13,601 bases of DNA from DATKZH01 sp964475955. GTDB lineage: Bacteria > Planctomycetota > Planctomycetia > Pirellulales > Thermoguttaceae. How positions within the stretch are numbered: the first letter of the stretch is position 1; every line of letters begins with the position of its first letter. The stretch is taken from positions 1 through 13,601 of the forward strand of contig CAYYZY010000202.1 in the NCBI GenBank assembly GCA_964475955.1, written 5' to 3'. The notes under the pieces are model-generated. The model was not told where the DNA came from. It searched no databases and saw only the letters and a list, made by a program, of their open reading frames with translations. Shown here piece by piece: positions 1-7,177 of the stretch. The position numbers and the translations under genes were made by a program.

Positions 1-277
1 CGAGGTCTTTCCCCCTCGAACCCCACGTCTTATCCACCCACGGTAACTGACGGGCTTTATGCCCCCCAGCGGTGGCAAAACTGCCCCCGCCGCCCAAAGT
101 CGGCGCGTCCAACAATCCGCCTCCCCGTTGTGCCGCTGCGCAATCCCCGAAGAGGCGGAACGCCGCGGAGGGCGTTCTTGTCAGCTTGTGTCCGGGTAAG
201 ACGGACTGGCATTCCGTCCTACAGACGCGGGGGGCATCCTGCGGATGCGGTTTCTACTGGCCGGATCTCAGCCCCGA
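1..277. other. Non-coding region at window start
   Basis: No convincing gene is seen in the first 277 bases. Short open frames here lack ribosome-binding sites and recognisable proteins. The stretch holds several small hairpins: GAACGCC/GGCGTTC at 158-164 and 171-177, a GTAAGACGGA/TCCGTCCTAC hairpin at 196-222, and GCATCC/GGATGC at 234-239 and 243-248. The core at 161-176 nearly matches 7121-7136 inside the palindromic element downstream, so it is probably decayed repeat DNA. It lies downstream of the minus-strand membrane-protein gene, but no hairpin followed by a T-run is visible that could be called its terminator. Confidence 0.6.
196..222. repeat. Short hairpin repeat (GTAAGACGGA...TCCGTCCTAC)
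   Basis: Arms of 10 bases (196-205 and 213-222) pair across a 7-base loop with one G-T wobble. The sequence resembles a class of short intergenic hairpins that I associate with planctomycete genomes. It lies beside a second hairpin at 158-177, and both share words with the larger element at 7031-7176. Confidence 0.5.
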
Positions 278-607
278 TCACGAGCCAGGCTCTTCCTCTT
301 CCTCGACGAAGACCATCGCCATCAGGAGGCGGTAGGCGAGCAGGGCGGCCAGGGCGCCGCCGACGGTGGCCAGGAAGCCGAGCGGGCTGATCGGGTTGAA
401 CTGCTCGCGCTGGAGGAGATGGCAGAGCAGAAGCGGGCCGACCACGCTGCCCACGATGCCGATCAGCACGGTGCCCACGGCCCCGGTCGGCTGGCGGCCG
501 GGAATCAGCGACTTGGCCAGCAGGCCGGCGAGCGTGCCGAACCCGATCCAGATCAGCACCACATTGACCCACTGTTGGGCCGTCTGCGACAGTTCGAGTT
601 CGCCCAC
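278..607 (-). CDS. GlsB/YeaQ/YmgE-like small membrane protein
   Basis: A 109-residue inner-membrane protein with three predicted helices: about residues 14-31, 43-63 and 76-101. The first helix is followed by AKSLIPGRQPTGAVGTVLIG, which matches the conserved LIPGRQ...G..GT...GI.G core of the GlsB/YeaQ/YmgE (transglycosylase-associated) family. That family comprises small stress-associated membrane proteins with no established biochemical role. A longer frame reaches back to an ATG at 709, but I prefer the GTG at 607: it has AAAGGAA (615-621 on the plus strand) seven bases upstream, and the 34 residues upstream of it are not family-like and are encoded partly by a stem-loop. The C-terminus ends in an acidic run (VEEEEEPGS). 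It is longer than typical ~80-residue family members because of the third helix and tail. The gene appears monocistronic. Confidence 0.8.
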   Translation of the reverse strand: MGELELSQTAQQWVNVVLIWIGFGTLAGLLAKSLIPGRQPTGAVGTVLIGIVGSVVGPLLLCHLLQREQFNPISPLGFLATVGGALAALLAYRLLMAMVFVEEEEEPGS

Positions 608-614
608 GCTCGGG

Positions 615-621
615 TTCCTTT
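615..621 (-). promoter_or_regulatory. Ribosome-binding site fixing the GTG start at 607
   Basis: AAAGGAA on the minus strand, seven bases before GTG 607. It decides the start against the upstream in-frame ATG at 709, which has no comparable purine-rich site near it. Confidence 0.6.
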
Positions 622-654
622 CCGTGCGGGCGTTCGCCGGGGGGAGGGAGATTT

Positions 655-716
655 CCTTTGGCTGTTGACGCCCTGGCGCGGCACGGCCGCGCGCATTGGG
701 CGTCAACAACCAAAGG
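655..716. repeat. 62-base nested stem-loop upstream of the membrane-protein gene
   Basis: Arms 655-673 and 698-716 (19 bases, starting CCTTTGG and ending TTGACGCCC) are reverse complements with one mismatch. Inside the 24-base loop is a second perfect hairpin, GCGCGGC (676-682), ACG, GCCGCGC (686-692). It lies 48-109 bases upstream of the GTG start at 607, so it would sit in the leader if transcription starts further upstream. It may be a leader structure or a small palindromic repeat; the sequence alone does not decide. Confidence 0.65.
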
Positions 717-724
717 CGCCGCCC

Positions 725-761
725 CCCTAACGCCTTCGGTGGCGGCGAACCCCGCTTAGGG
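725..761. repeat. Second stem-loop (CCCTAA...TTAGGG)
   Basis: CCCTAA (725-730) pairs with TTAGGG (756-761). An inner CGCC/GGCG pair (731-734 and 741-744) flanks TTCGGT. The structure is imperfect, with an unpaired stretch at 745-755. It follows the larger stem-loop after only eight bases. Confidence 0.45.
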
Positions 762-927
762 AACTCGCCGGGGCGGCGCGTCGATTCCGTGCCGGCCCCT
801 CACTCAGGCGCTGAGCGAATTTCCATCGAGCGTGTCCGGGACGAGGGTCTGGTCAATCTCCGATTGACGGGTCGGGTGCCACCTCGCTTACCCCGTCGTG
901 CCGAAACACGGTCGCACAAACCAACCG

Positions 928-959
928 GCGCACCCGTCCATTCCGGTTGCACGGTGCGC
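928..959 (-). terminator. Possible terminator hairpin of the lipoprotein gene
   Basis: GCGCACC (928-934) and GGTGCGC (953-959) form a 7-bp stem that reaches the stop codon of the minus-strand lipoprotein gene. An alternative AACCGG/CCGGTT pairing lies inside. Beyond the stem on the minus strand comes only a weak T-rich run (TTGGTTTG), so it is a poor match to an intrinsic terminator. Confidence 0.25.
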
Positions 960-1195
960 TAGGGCTGACGGAGCCGTTGCTCCTCGCGGGCTTCCTTGAG
1001 CGCGGCCGCCTCGCGGGCCAGCTTGAACTCGGGTCCCGGGGCGAAATATTGGACGTCGTCGGACATGTACGTCGGACTTGGCAGCGTCTGGCCCCCCACG
1101 TCCACTTGGCAGCCGGTCAGTCCCAGGGCACAGCAGAGCCCTGCCCCGGCCAACAGCAATCGCAGCGGGCGCCGTCGCTTGTTCGAGCCGCTCAT
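959..1195 (-). CDS. Small exported lipoprotein of unknown function
   Basis: A 78-residue protein with a classical lipoprotein signal: basic n-region (residues 1-13, SNKRRRPLR), hydrophobic core LLLAGAGLCCALG, and lipobox LTGC with the acylated cysteine at residue 29. The mature part begins QVDVGGQTLPSPTYMSDDVQ, continues YFAPGPEFKLAREAAALKEA, and ends in a short charged helix. I recognise this Q-V-D-V-G-G-Q-T-L-P-S-P...YFAPGPEFKL pattern from memory as a recurrent small planctomycete lipoprotein; no function is known to me. The start is well supported by AGGAGG ten bases upstream. It should be anchored to a membrane facing the periplasm. No operon partner is evident. Confidence 0.8.
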   Translation of the reverse strand: MSGSNKRRRPLRLLLAGAGLCCALGLTGCQVDVGGQTLPSPTYMSDDVQYFAPGPEFKLAREAAALKEAREEQRLRQP

Positions 1196-1205
1196 CGGCT
1201 AACTC

Positions 1206-1211
1206 CCTCCT
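1206..1211 (-). promoter_or_regulatory. Shine-Dalgarno site of the lipoprotein gene
   Basis: A perfect AGGAGG on the minus strand, ten bases before the ATG at 1195. It supports both the start and the reality of this very short gene. Confidence 0.7.
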
Positions 1212-1342
1212 ATGGCTGCATCCTCCGTCTGCGGCACCCGCCGTCCACCCTCGTCGCCTGGGGATAAGGATACCGCAGCCAACACAATCGTTACGACCGT
1301 TATCGTCCGGCGCGCCTCGCGGACTTTAGCGTTTGGCTCGGC

Positions 1343-1380
1343 GAGTCGGGAGATGGGAGTCGGGAGATGGGAGTCGGGAG
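1343..1380. repeat. Degenerate heptamer tandem repeat (GAGTCGG/GAGATGG)
   Basis: GAGTCGG and GAGATGG alternate for five full 7-base units plus GAG, so the exact period is 14 and the underlying period 7. The array is intergenic and has no coding interpretation. Its unit resembles those of the arrays at 12104-12166 and 13538-13590. Confidence 0.8.
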
Positions 1381-1750
1381 TTGCGAAATCGGGGGCGGGT
1401 GGCGGGACGAGGTGTCGCTGGCTGCCATGCTTCGCTTGCGCTTTGATTTTACCCACGCTTCCCGATCCGGGATCGTCGGAAACCCCTCAGCATAAAGCAG
1501 TTGCGCCCTGGAGACGCCGAGCTTCAGGACGGTGCGTTCCCACGCGAAACACGGAATCGATGAATGAGGTGCCGGGCACAAAGCAGTCGTGACCACCTCG
1601 TCCCTTCTCTCAATGACGGCGCGTTCCGCGCCCCAGGGTTTGCCCGCACGTAAGATAGTAGTATCGTGGAAGTTGGTGGAGAATCATCCGGCCGTGCCGC
1701 GGGCGAGGCGGGCCGGAGGCGACCGGAGCGGGAGATGGGGCCCGAAGCAG

Positions 1751-1755
1751 AGGAG
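1751..1755 (+). promoter_or_regulatory. Ribosome-binding site fixing the start at 1765
   Basis: AGGAG stands nine bases before ATG 1765. That ATG begins a good signal peptide, whereas the upstream in-frame ATGs at 1666 and 1735 begin Glu/Arg-rich sequence that would bury it. Confidence 0.6.
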
Positions 1756-1764
1756 CAGCAGAAC

Positions 1765-4700
1765 ATGAGTTCCCAGACGATGTTTGGCGGCGGCGCCGGC
1801 CGGCGCTCCGGCGTTTGGCTCGCGTTGCTGGTGGCGGGCGGGATGGTGCTGGGGCCGGCGTCGCCTTGGGCGGAGGCCCAACAGATGGGCCCGATTCCGT
1901 CGATTGCGTACCATGCGGCTTTCTATCCCTTCTACCAGGGCGAATACAAGGACGCCCGCGACCTGTTCATGGATGAATGGCGCGGCGGAATCAAGACGAC
2001 GCAGAGCCGCTGGATCGACTCGATCTGCTATCACACGATGATCGGCGAGTGCCACTACCACATGGGCCAGTTGGACGAGGCCCAGCGCCATTACAACGAC
2101 GCCCTGGCCCTCTACTTGGCCTTTTCCGACTGGATGATGTGGGTCAATTTCCCGCCCGCCGTCGGCCCCTCGCGCAAACTGGGCCAACGGCCCTGCCCCT
2201 GGGGCACGAGCAACCGGCAGTCGGTACGCGGTCAGTACCCGGAAACGATGCTCATGCGCCAGGGGCAGATCAACGTCAACGCCGCGATCCGGCGGGGCGG
2301 CCCGGTGATGCCGGCCCAGATGTTTCCGGTCGAGGTCGAGGAGATCGTCCGCTGCACCGCGCTGGCCATCCGGCGGCGGACCGAGCTGATGGGCCCGTTG
2401 TGCAGCAGGCACCCGATGACGGCCGACCTGGTGGCGGCCCTTTCCGCGGGCGCGGGCCCGCCCAACCACTGGTCGCAGGCCTGGGTCGACGTCCAACTCG
2501 GTCTGGCCCTGGTCGCCGCCGGCCGCGAAACCCAGGCGATCCCCGTGCTGAACCGGGCGATCGTCGCCGCGGGGCAGTACGATCATCCGCTGACCTCCAC
2601 GGCCCTTCTGGAGCTGGGGAAGCTTCACCTCGCGCAGGGCAACTTCGCTCAGGCCGCGTCGCATTTCCACGAGGCGTCCGTAGCCGCCTACTACTTCTAC
2701 GACGGCGGGATCCTCGAAGAATCGCTCCGCTACGGGGCCGTGACGCACCTGGCCTCGAACAGCCCGGGCGTCTTCCCGCCCCTGGAATCGGCCGCGCAGT
2801 GGGCCAAGCGGGAGGACCTTCGGCGCCTGCGCGCCTCGCTGCGGCTCTCGGCCGCCGAGAACCTGGCGGTGCTGGGGCAGTCCGGCCAGGCGGCGAACAT
2901 GCTCGATGACGCCGCCGCCACGATGGGTCGCCGCCCCATGGCCCTGGGCCGCGACGGCGCCCGGCTGAACTACCTCAGGGCGACCGTCTTCTTCCAACAG
3001 CGCAAGGTGGCCGAGGGCGACAAGGCCCTGGCCTCCGCCATGGGCTACATGCAGCACGGCTCGTACTGGCTGCACCACCTGGCCCAGCTCGATCGGACGT
3101 TCACCGCCGGGCAGATCAACACGCGAACCCCGATCACGCCCCGCACCGCCATGGAGCTCTACACGGAATTGCTCCGCGACCCGGAGCCCACCGACTGGAC
3201 GATGCAGCCGATGGAGTCCTTGGCCGTCTTGCGCACGCCGCACGCCGGGTCTTTCGAGCACTGGTTTCGCGTCGCCTGGGGACGAAGGGAATTCGAAGAG
3301 GCCCTCGAAATCGCCGACCGCGCCCGACGGCATCGCTTCTACAGCACGCTGGCCTACGGCGGGCGGCTCCAGTCGCTTCGGTGGATCCTCGAGGCGCCCG
3401 ACGGGCTTCTCGGCCAGGAGGCCCGGTTGAACCGCCAGGACCTGCTCGCCCAATACCCGGCTTACGGGGAACTGTCGCGCCAGGCGCGCCAACTCCTCGC
3501 CGCCGGAACCCCCCTGCCGCTGGTTCCCGAAGGGAGCGATGCCTTCCGCCAGGTCAAGGATCACCTGGCGGCGCTGGGAACGGTCAGCACGCACCAGGAG
3601 GCGCTTCTGCGCGAGATCGCCGTGCGCCGCGAGCCCGCCGAACTCGTGTTTCCGCCCATCCGGACCACCAAAGAAATCCAGGATTCCCTCCCCCCGGGGA
3701 ACGTGCTGCTGTCGTTTTTCGCCGCGACGGGCAACCTGTACGCGTTTCTGCTCAACCAGGACGAGTATCGCAACTGGCAGGTGCAGGGAACGCCCAAGCT
3801 CACCAAGGAAATCGCCGACTTGTTGCGCGCGATGGGCCACTACGAGCAGAACCGCGAGCTGACCCTGAAAGACCTCGAAGACCCCGAATGGAAAGAGGCC
3901 AGCCAGCAAGTGCTGGCCGACCTCCTGGCGGGCTCCCGCGCCGACTTCACGGCCAGTTTCCCGGAGCTGGCGATCGTGCCCGACGGCGTCCTGTGGTACC
4001 TGCCGTTCGAGTCGCTGCTGGTCGACGTGAACGGCCAGGTGCGCCCCCTGATCTCCCGGTTCCGAATCCGCTACGCGCCGACCGCGTCGTTGGCGGTGCC
4101 CGACGGGCGCGGGCCGAGCCCGACGGCCGACACGGCGGTCGTGCTCGGCCAGCTCTTCCCGCGCGACGAAGACGAGGTCGCCCGCGAGGCGTTTGCCGAC
4201 TTCAGCCGGGTGGTACCCCGGAGCGTGGCCCTCTCGAAGCCGCCGTTGCCGGGGCCGTCGTCGCTCTACGCCTCGATGATGGACCGGTTGGTCGTGCTCG
4301 ACGACATCCCCATGCAGGACCGAGGGCCCTATTCCTGGACGCCGATCCCCCTCGACGGCGACAAGCCGGGCAACGCGCTGGGCGACTGGCTCGGGTTGCC
4401 GTGGCGCGCGCCCCGGGTCGTCGTCCTTCCCGGCTTCCACACGGCCGCCGAGAACTCGCTCAAGCGGGCCAGTGCGTCCGCTCCCGGCTCGGAGGTCTTC
4501 CTGGCGGTGTGCGGGCTGATGTCCAGCGGCGCCCGAACGGTGCTGCTCAGCCGCTGGCGAACGGGGGGGCAGACGAGCTTCGACATCGTGCGCGAGTTCA
4601 CCCAGGAACTACCCCACACCTCGCCCGCCGATGCCTGGCAGCGGGCCGTGCTCGTGATCGCCGGGTCGCGACTCGACCTGGAGGCCGAGCCGCGCATCAA

Positions 4701-5032
4701 GCGGGCGGCCGTTGTCAACCCGCCCCGCGCGGTCCATCCGTTCTTCTGGGCCGGCTACATGTTGGTCGATTCGGGCGTGCGCCCGGAGACCGCCGAGCCC
4801 GAGCAACCGGCGGTGAAGATGGAAGCCCGCAAGAAGCCCCCGGCCNNNNNNNNNNNNNNNNNNNNNNNNNNNNNNNNNNNNNNNNNNNNNNNNNNNNNNN
4901 NNNNNNNNNNNNNNNNNNNNNNNNNNNNNNNNNNNNNNNNNNNNNAAGCCCCCGGCCGAGGCTCCGGCGAAGCCGAAACCGAAGGCCGGCGCACCGCCGG
5001 AGCCGAAGCCGAAGGCCGACCAGTCCCCCTAA
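1765..5032 (+). CDS. Exported TPR protein with degenerate CHAT domain
   Basis: The start at 1765 gives a Sec signal peptide (basic AGRR, core VWLALLVAGGMVLG, likely cleavage after AEA at residue 38), so the protein is exported. Residues ~45-600 are helical repeats with TPR-like units, e.g. YHMGQLDEAQRHYNDALALY and LGKLHLAQGNFAQAASHF. Residues ~640-1010 form a CHAT domain: a central VPDGVLWYLPFESLL, then a final HPFFWAGYMLVDSG that matches the family's HPyyWAaFvLvG ending. CHAT domains are caspase-like proteases with a His in LHxATHG and a Cys in LSACET. Here those places read RLVVLDDI (841-848) and VVVLPGFHT (885-893), so neither catalytic residue is present. A Lys/Pro/Ala tail follows, broken by a 100-N gap. 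The post-gap frame that continues the tail ends at TAA 5030-5032. Collapsed, the protein would be about 1051 residues. Likely a scaffold or binding protein rather than a protease. Confidence 0.82.
4846..4945. other. Assembly gap (100 N) in the CHAT gene tail
   Basis: Exactly 100 N, the usual placeholder for a gap of unknown length. The 12 bases before it (AAGCCCCCGGCC) are identical to the 12 bases after it. Merging these copies joins the pre-gap frame (...RKKPPA) in phase to KPPAEAPAKPKPKA and a stop at 5030-5032. Reading through 100 N instead shifts the frame. The true gap is either an undetected overlap or an unresolved KPPA-type repeat. Confidence 0.9.
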
Positions 5033-5137
5033 ACCCGGGCCGAAATGCCTGCGCTGGTGCGCCGGCGTATGGAATTCGCGGGCCCCTGCCGCGATAATTG
5101 AGCGAAGGCCGGGCAACGCGGCCCTGCCGTGGGGTGC

Positions 5138-5186
5138 CGTGGGGCACGTTTCCAACGTGCCAGGCACGTCGGAGACGTGCCCCACG
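5138..5186. repeat. Nested palindrome (GTGGGGCACGTTTCCAACGTGCC family), copy 1
   Basis: Two 24-base arms (5138-5161 and 5163-5186) separated by one base are reverse complements with two mismatches. Each arm is itself a palindrome: GGCACGTT-TCC-AACGTGCC on the left and GGCACGTC-GGA-GACGTGCC on the right. The right arm's two inner differences are symmetrical, so its own hairpin is preserved. It lies in the 229-base gap between the CHAT and TPR genes. It has no T-run, so a standard terminator is unlikely. Confidence 0.85.
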
Positions 5187-5261
5187 GCGCGCCCCCGTGG
5201 CGCCCGTCCTCGCGGCCCAAGACCACCGACCCTGTTCGCCAACACGACGGAGCTTGCATTC

Positions 5262-6986
5262 ATGTCGCTGATTCTCCGATACGGTCTTTCGAGCTTGATT
5301 CTGGCGGGCCTCCTGGCGGGAGGTCCCGTTCTGGCGGAAAACGAAGGGCTCGAAGACCTCGACCGCGCCACCGAACTGAAGCTCACCTACAGCACGCTCA
5401 CCGACCTGGGCCAGGTGATCCGGCTCTGCGAGAGCGCGCTGGAGAAGGGGCTCGACGACGACAACACCGAGTTCGCCGAGCAACTGCTCGCCTCGACCTG
5501 CGTCAAACGCGGCTCGATCATCGCCGAAAGGATCATCGCGAGCCGGCCCATCGACCCACGCTGGCCCGAGTATCGCCGGGTCGCCCTCGAGGACCTGGAG
5601 AAGGGGCTCAAGTTCGATCCCAACCAACCGAAGGTGCTCTACCGCATCGCCCAACTGAACCTGCTGCCCGGCGGCGACGCGAAACGGGCCGCCGAGGCGA
5701 TCGACGAGGCCGTCCGCCTGAGCCAGGACGATCCGTCGTTTCGCGCCGAGGCGCTGACGCTCCGCGCCAAGCTCGCCGACGACCCGAAAAAGAAGCTCGC
5801 CGATCTCGACGAAGCGCTCCGCACCAGCCCCCACGATTTGGCGGCCCTTCGCCTGAGGGGAAGCGTGTATGCCGAGCAGGAGCAGTACGAGAAGGCGCTG
5901 GCCGATTTCGACACGGCGATCGAAGTCGACCCGGAAGACGACTCCACGCACGAACAGCGAGCCAAGGTACTCATCGAGCTGAAGCGCTACGACGAGGCCC
6001 TGGCCAGCCTCGAGAAAGCCCGAGAACTGGCGCCGGACTCGGTGTCGCCGCTCATCCACCAGGCGCGCATCTACGGCCTCAAGGAGGATCTCAAGAAGGC
6101 CCTCGAGGTGCTCAACCTGGCCCACGCCCTGCACCCCGACGACCTGGCCGTGCTCCTGCTTCGGGCGAGCACGTACGACGAGTTGGGCGACGACGAAAAG
6201 GCGCTGGCCGACGTCGAGGAAGTGCTCAAGCTCCAGCCCAACCTCCCCCTGGCCATGCGGTTTCGGGCCTCCCTGTTGGCCGGCTCCGGCAAGTTCGAGC
6301 TGGCCGCCCGCCAGCTCGAAGAGCTCCAGCAAGCCGAGCCCCAGGACCCGAAGGTCGAGCTGCAACTGGCCCTGATGTACAGCGCGCAGAAGCATTACGG
6401 GCTGGCGATCCAGCAGTTCTCGAAGGTGCTCGAGCGCGAGCCCGAGGAGCCGATGGCCCTGATTGCCTTCCGTGGCCGGGCCGACGCCCTCCTGACCGTC
6501 GGCCGCCAGGCCGACGCGTTGAAGGACTACGAAAAGGCGCTCGAGATCGACCCGGAAGACACCGGCGTGCTCAACAACCTTGCCTGGCTCCTGGCCACGT
6601 CGCCCGACGAGAAGCTCCGCGACGGCAAGCGGGCGATCGAGCTGGCCACCAAGGCGTGCGAGCTGACCGACTACGAGGCGGCGCACATCCTCAGCACGCT
6701 GGGGGCGGCCTACGCCGAAACCGGGGATTTCGAGACGGCAATGAAGTGGTCGAAGAAGGCCATCGAGGCCGGCGAGGCCGACCAGCTCGACGCCCTCAAG
6801 AAGGAGCTGGAGTCCTACAAGGCCAAAGAGCCGGTCCGCGAACTCCTGTCCGAGCCCGAGGCGCCGAAGCTGGAGGTCGACGTGCCCGAGGCCGAATGGG
6901 CAGAAAAGCCCCAGGCCAAGAAGCCGGAGGCGCAGGAGTCAGAAGCAGAGAAGCCCGAGGCCGAGAAGCCGGAAAAGACAGAGTGA
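5262..6986 (+). CDS. Exported tetratricopeptide-repeat protein
   Basis: A 574-residue protein. The start at 5262 is chosen because it has GGAG nine bases upstream and opens a signal peptide (MSLILRYGLSSLILAGLLAG, cleavage after VLA at residue 25). The frame stays open much further upstream, but that is antigenic-looking chance coding in GC-rich DNA and crosses the N gap. From about residue 105 to 505 it is a series of TPR units with the W/Y-G-A-Y-A-P pattern, such as YEKALADFDTAIEVDPED (209-226), YDEALASLEKARELAPDS (243-260) and ADALKDYEKALEIDPED (417-433). Then come NNLAWLLATSPDEKLRDG and ILSTLGAAYAETGDFETAMK. The tail from ~530 is low-complexity Glu/Lys/Pro/Ala with EKPEAEKPE repeats. TPR arrays bind proteins, so a scaffold in the periplasmic space, perhaps together with the preceding CHAT protein, is the reasonable guess. 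The partner is unknown. Confidence 0.85.
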   Translation: MSLILRYGLSSLILAGLLAGGPVLAENEGLEDLDRATELKLTYSTLTDLGQVIRLCESALEKGLDDDNTEFAEQLLASTCVKRGSIIAERIIASRPIDPRWPEYRRVALEDLEKGLKFDPNQPKVLYRIAQLNLLPGGDAKRAAEAIDEAVRLSQDDPSFRAEALTLRAKLADDPKKKLADLDEALRTSPHDLAALRLRGSVYAEQEQYEKALADFDTAIEVDPEDDSTHEQRAKVLIELKRYDEALASLEKARELAPDSVSPLIHQARIYGLKEDLKKALEVLNLAHALHPDDLAVLLLRASTYDELGDDEKALADVEEVLKLQPNLPLAMRFRASLLAGSGKFELAARQLEELQQAEPQDPKVELQLALMYSAQKHYGLAIQQFSKVLEREPEEPMALIAFRGRADALLTVGRQADALKDYEKALEIDPEDTGVLNNLAWLLATSPDEKLRDGKRAIELATKACELTDYEAAHILSTLGAAYAETGDFETAMKWSKKAIEAGEADQLDALKKELESYKAKEPVRELLSEPEAPKLEVDVPEAEWAEKPQAKKPEAQESEAEKPEAEKPEKTE

Positions 6987-7030
6987 GAGCAGCACACGCC
7001 GGTCGTTTTCGATTCGCGGCACGCGGTTCC

Positions 7031-7176
7031 CTAAATGACCGTGCGCGATTCCGCGGCGCGCGGGATCCTACTGTAGGGAACGGCCTCTGTGCCGTTCCGG
7101 GCCTGTAGAAGACGCGCGAGCGCCGCGGAGAGCGTTACCTACAGTGAGTGTCGCGGAATCGCGCACGGTGATTTAG
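7031..7176. repeat. 146-bp palindromic (MITE-like) element
   Basis: Terminal arms 7031-7055 and 7152-7176 (25 bases, beginning CTAAAT and ending GATTCCGCG) are reverse complements with a single mismatch. Further symmetry lies inside: ACTGTAGGGAACG (7070-7082) against CGTTACCTACAGT (7133-7145), and a perfect GGAACGGC/GCCGTTCC hairpin (7077-7084 and 7091-7098). It encodes nothing and has no obvious target-site duplication. The right end stops one base before the ATG of the DUF4258 gene. The layout suits a non-autonomous mobile repeat or a large cruciform or RNA hairpin. Confidence 0.8.
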
Positions 7177-7177
7177 C

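Larger units (their letters stand above)
608..958. other. Non-coding region between two minus-strand genes
   Basis: About 350 bases without a credible gene. It contains two consecutive stem-loops (655-716 and 725-761) upstream of the membrane-protein gene, and a weaker inverted repeat at 928-959 at the end of the lipoprotein gene. From 770 to 925 I see nothing recognisable. Confidence 0.6.
1196..1764. other. Non-coding region upstream of the CHAT gene
   Basis: About 570 bases between the divergent lipoprotein and CHAT genes, so promoters for both should lie here. Open frames on both strands look like chance frames, with no family motifs or ribosome-binding sites. It contains a heptamer repeat at 1343-1380 and a small hairpin TCCCG/CGGGA at 1460-1472. 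An AT-richer patch at 1651-1664 (TAAGAT and TAGTAT) is a possible -10 region for the CHAT gene, but no convincing -35 box stands at the right distance. Confidence 0.55.

Noticed and set aside
234..248. GCATCC-TGC-GGATGC hairpin as terminator of the GlsB-like gene
   Set aside because: On the minus strand it is followed by a C-run, not a T-run.
1199..1596. Small minus-strand frames in the intergenic region (85 and 98 codons)
   Set aside because: No ribosome-binding site or motif; they translate the heptamer repeat into Ser/Pro/Thr-rich noise.
1684..4440. A 918-codon antisense open frame over the CHAT gene
   Set aside because: Same shadow effect of GC-rich codons; low-complexity Arg/Gly/His-rich product with no recognisable motif.
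5033..5097. Frame of the CHAT gene continuing to a stop at 5097
   Set aside because: It arises only from reading the 100-N placeholder as if its length were exact. The other frame continues the KPPA/KPKP tail and stops at 5030-5032.
3381..5261. Upstream in-frame extension of the TPR protein to 3381
   Set aside because: It overlaps the CHAT gene, crosses the N gap and reads Arg/Pro-rich noise. The signal peptide and ribosome-binding site place the start at 5262.
4755..6686. A 643-codon antisense frame crossing the gap
   Set aside because: Runs through the N placeholder and mirrors the TPR gene; no independent coding evidence.
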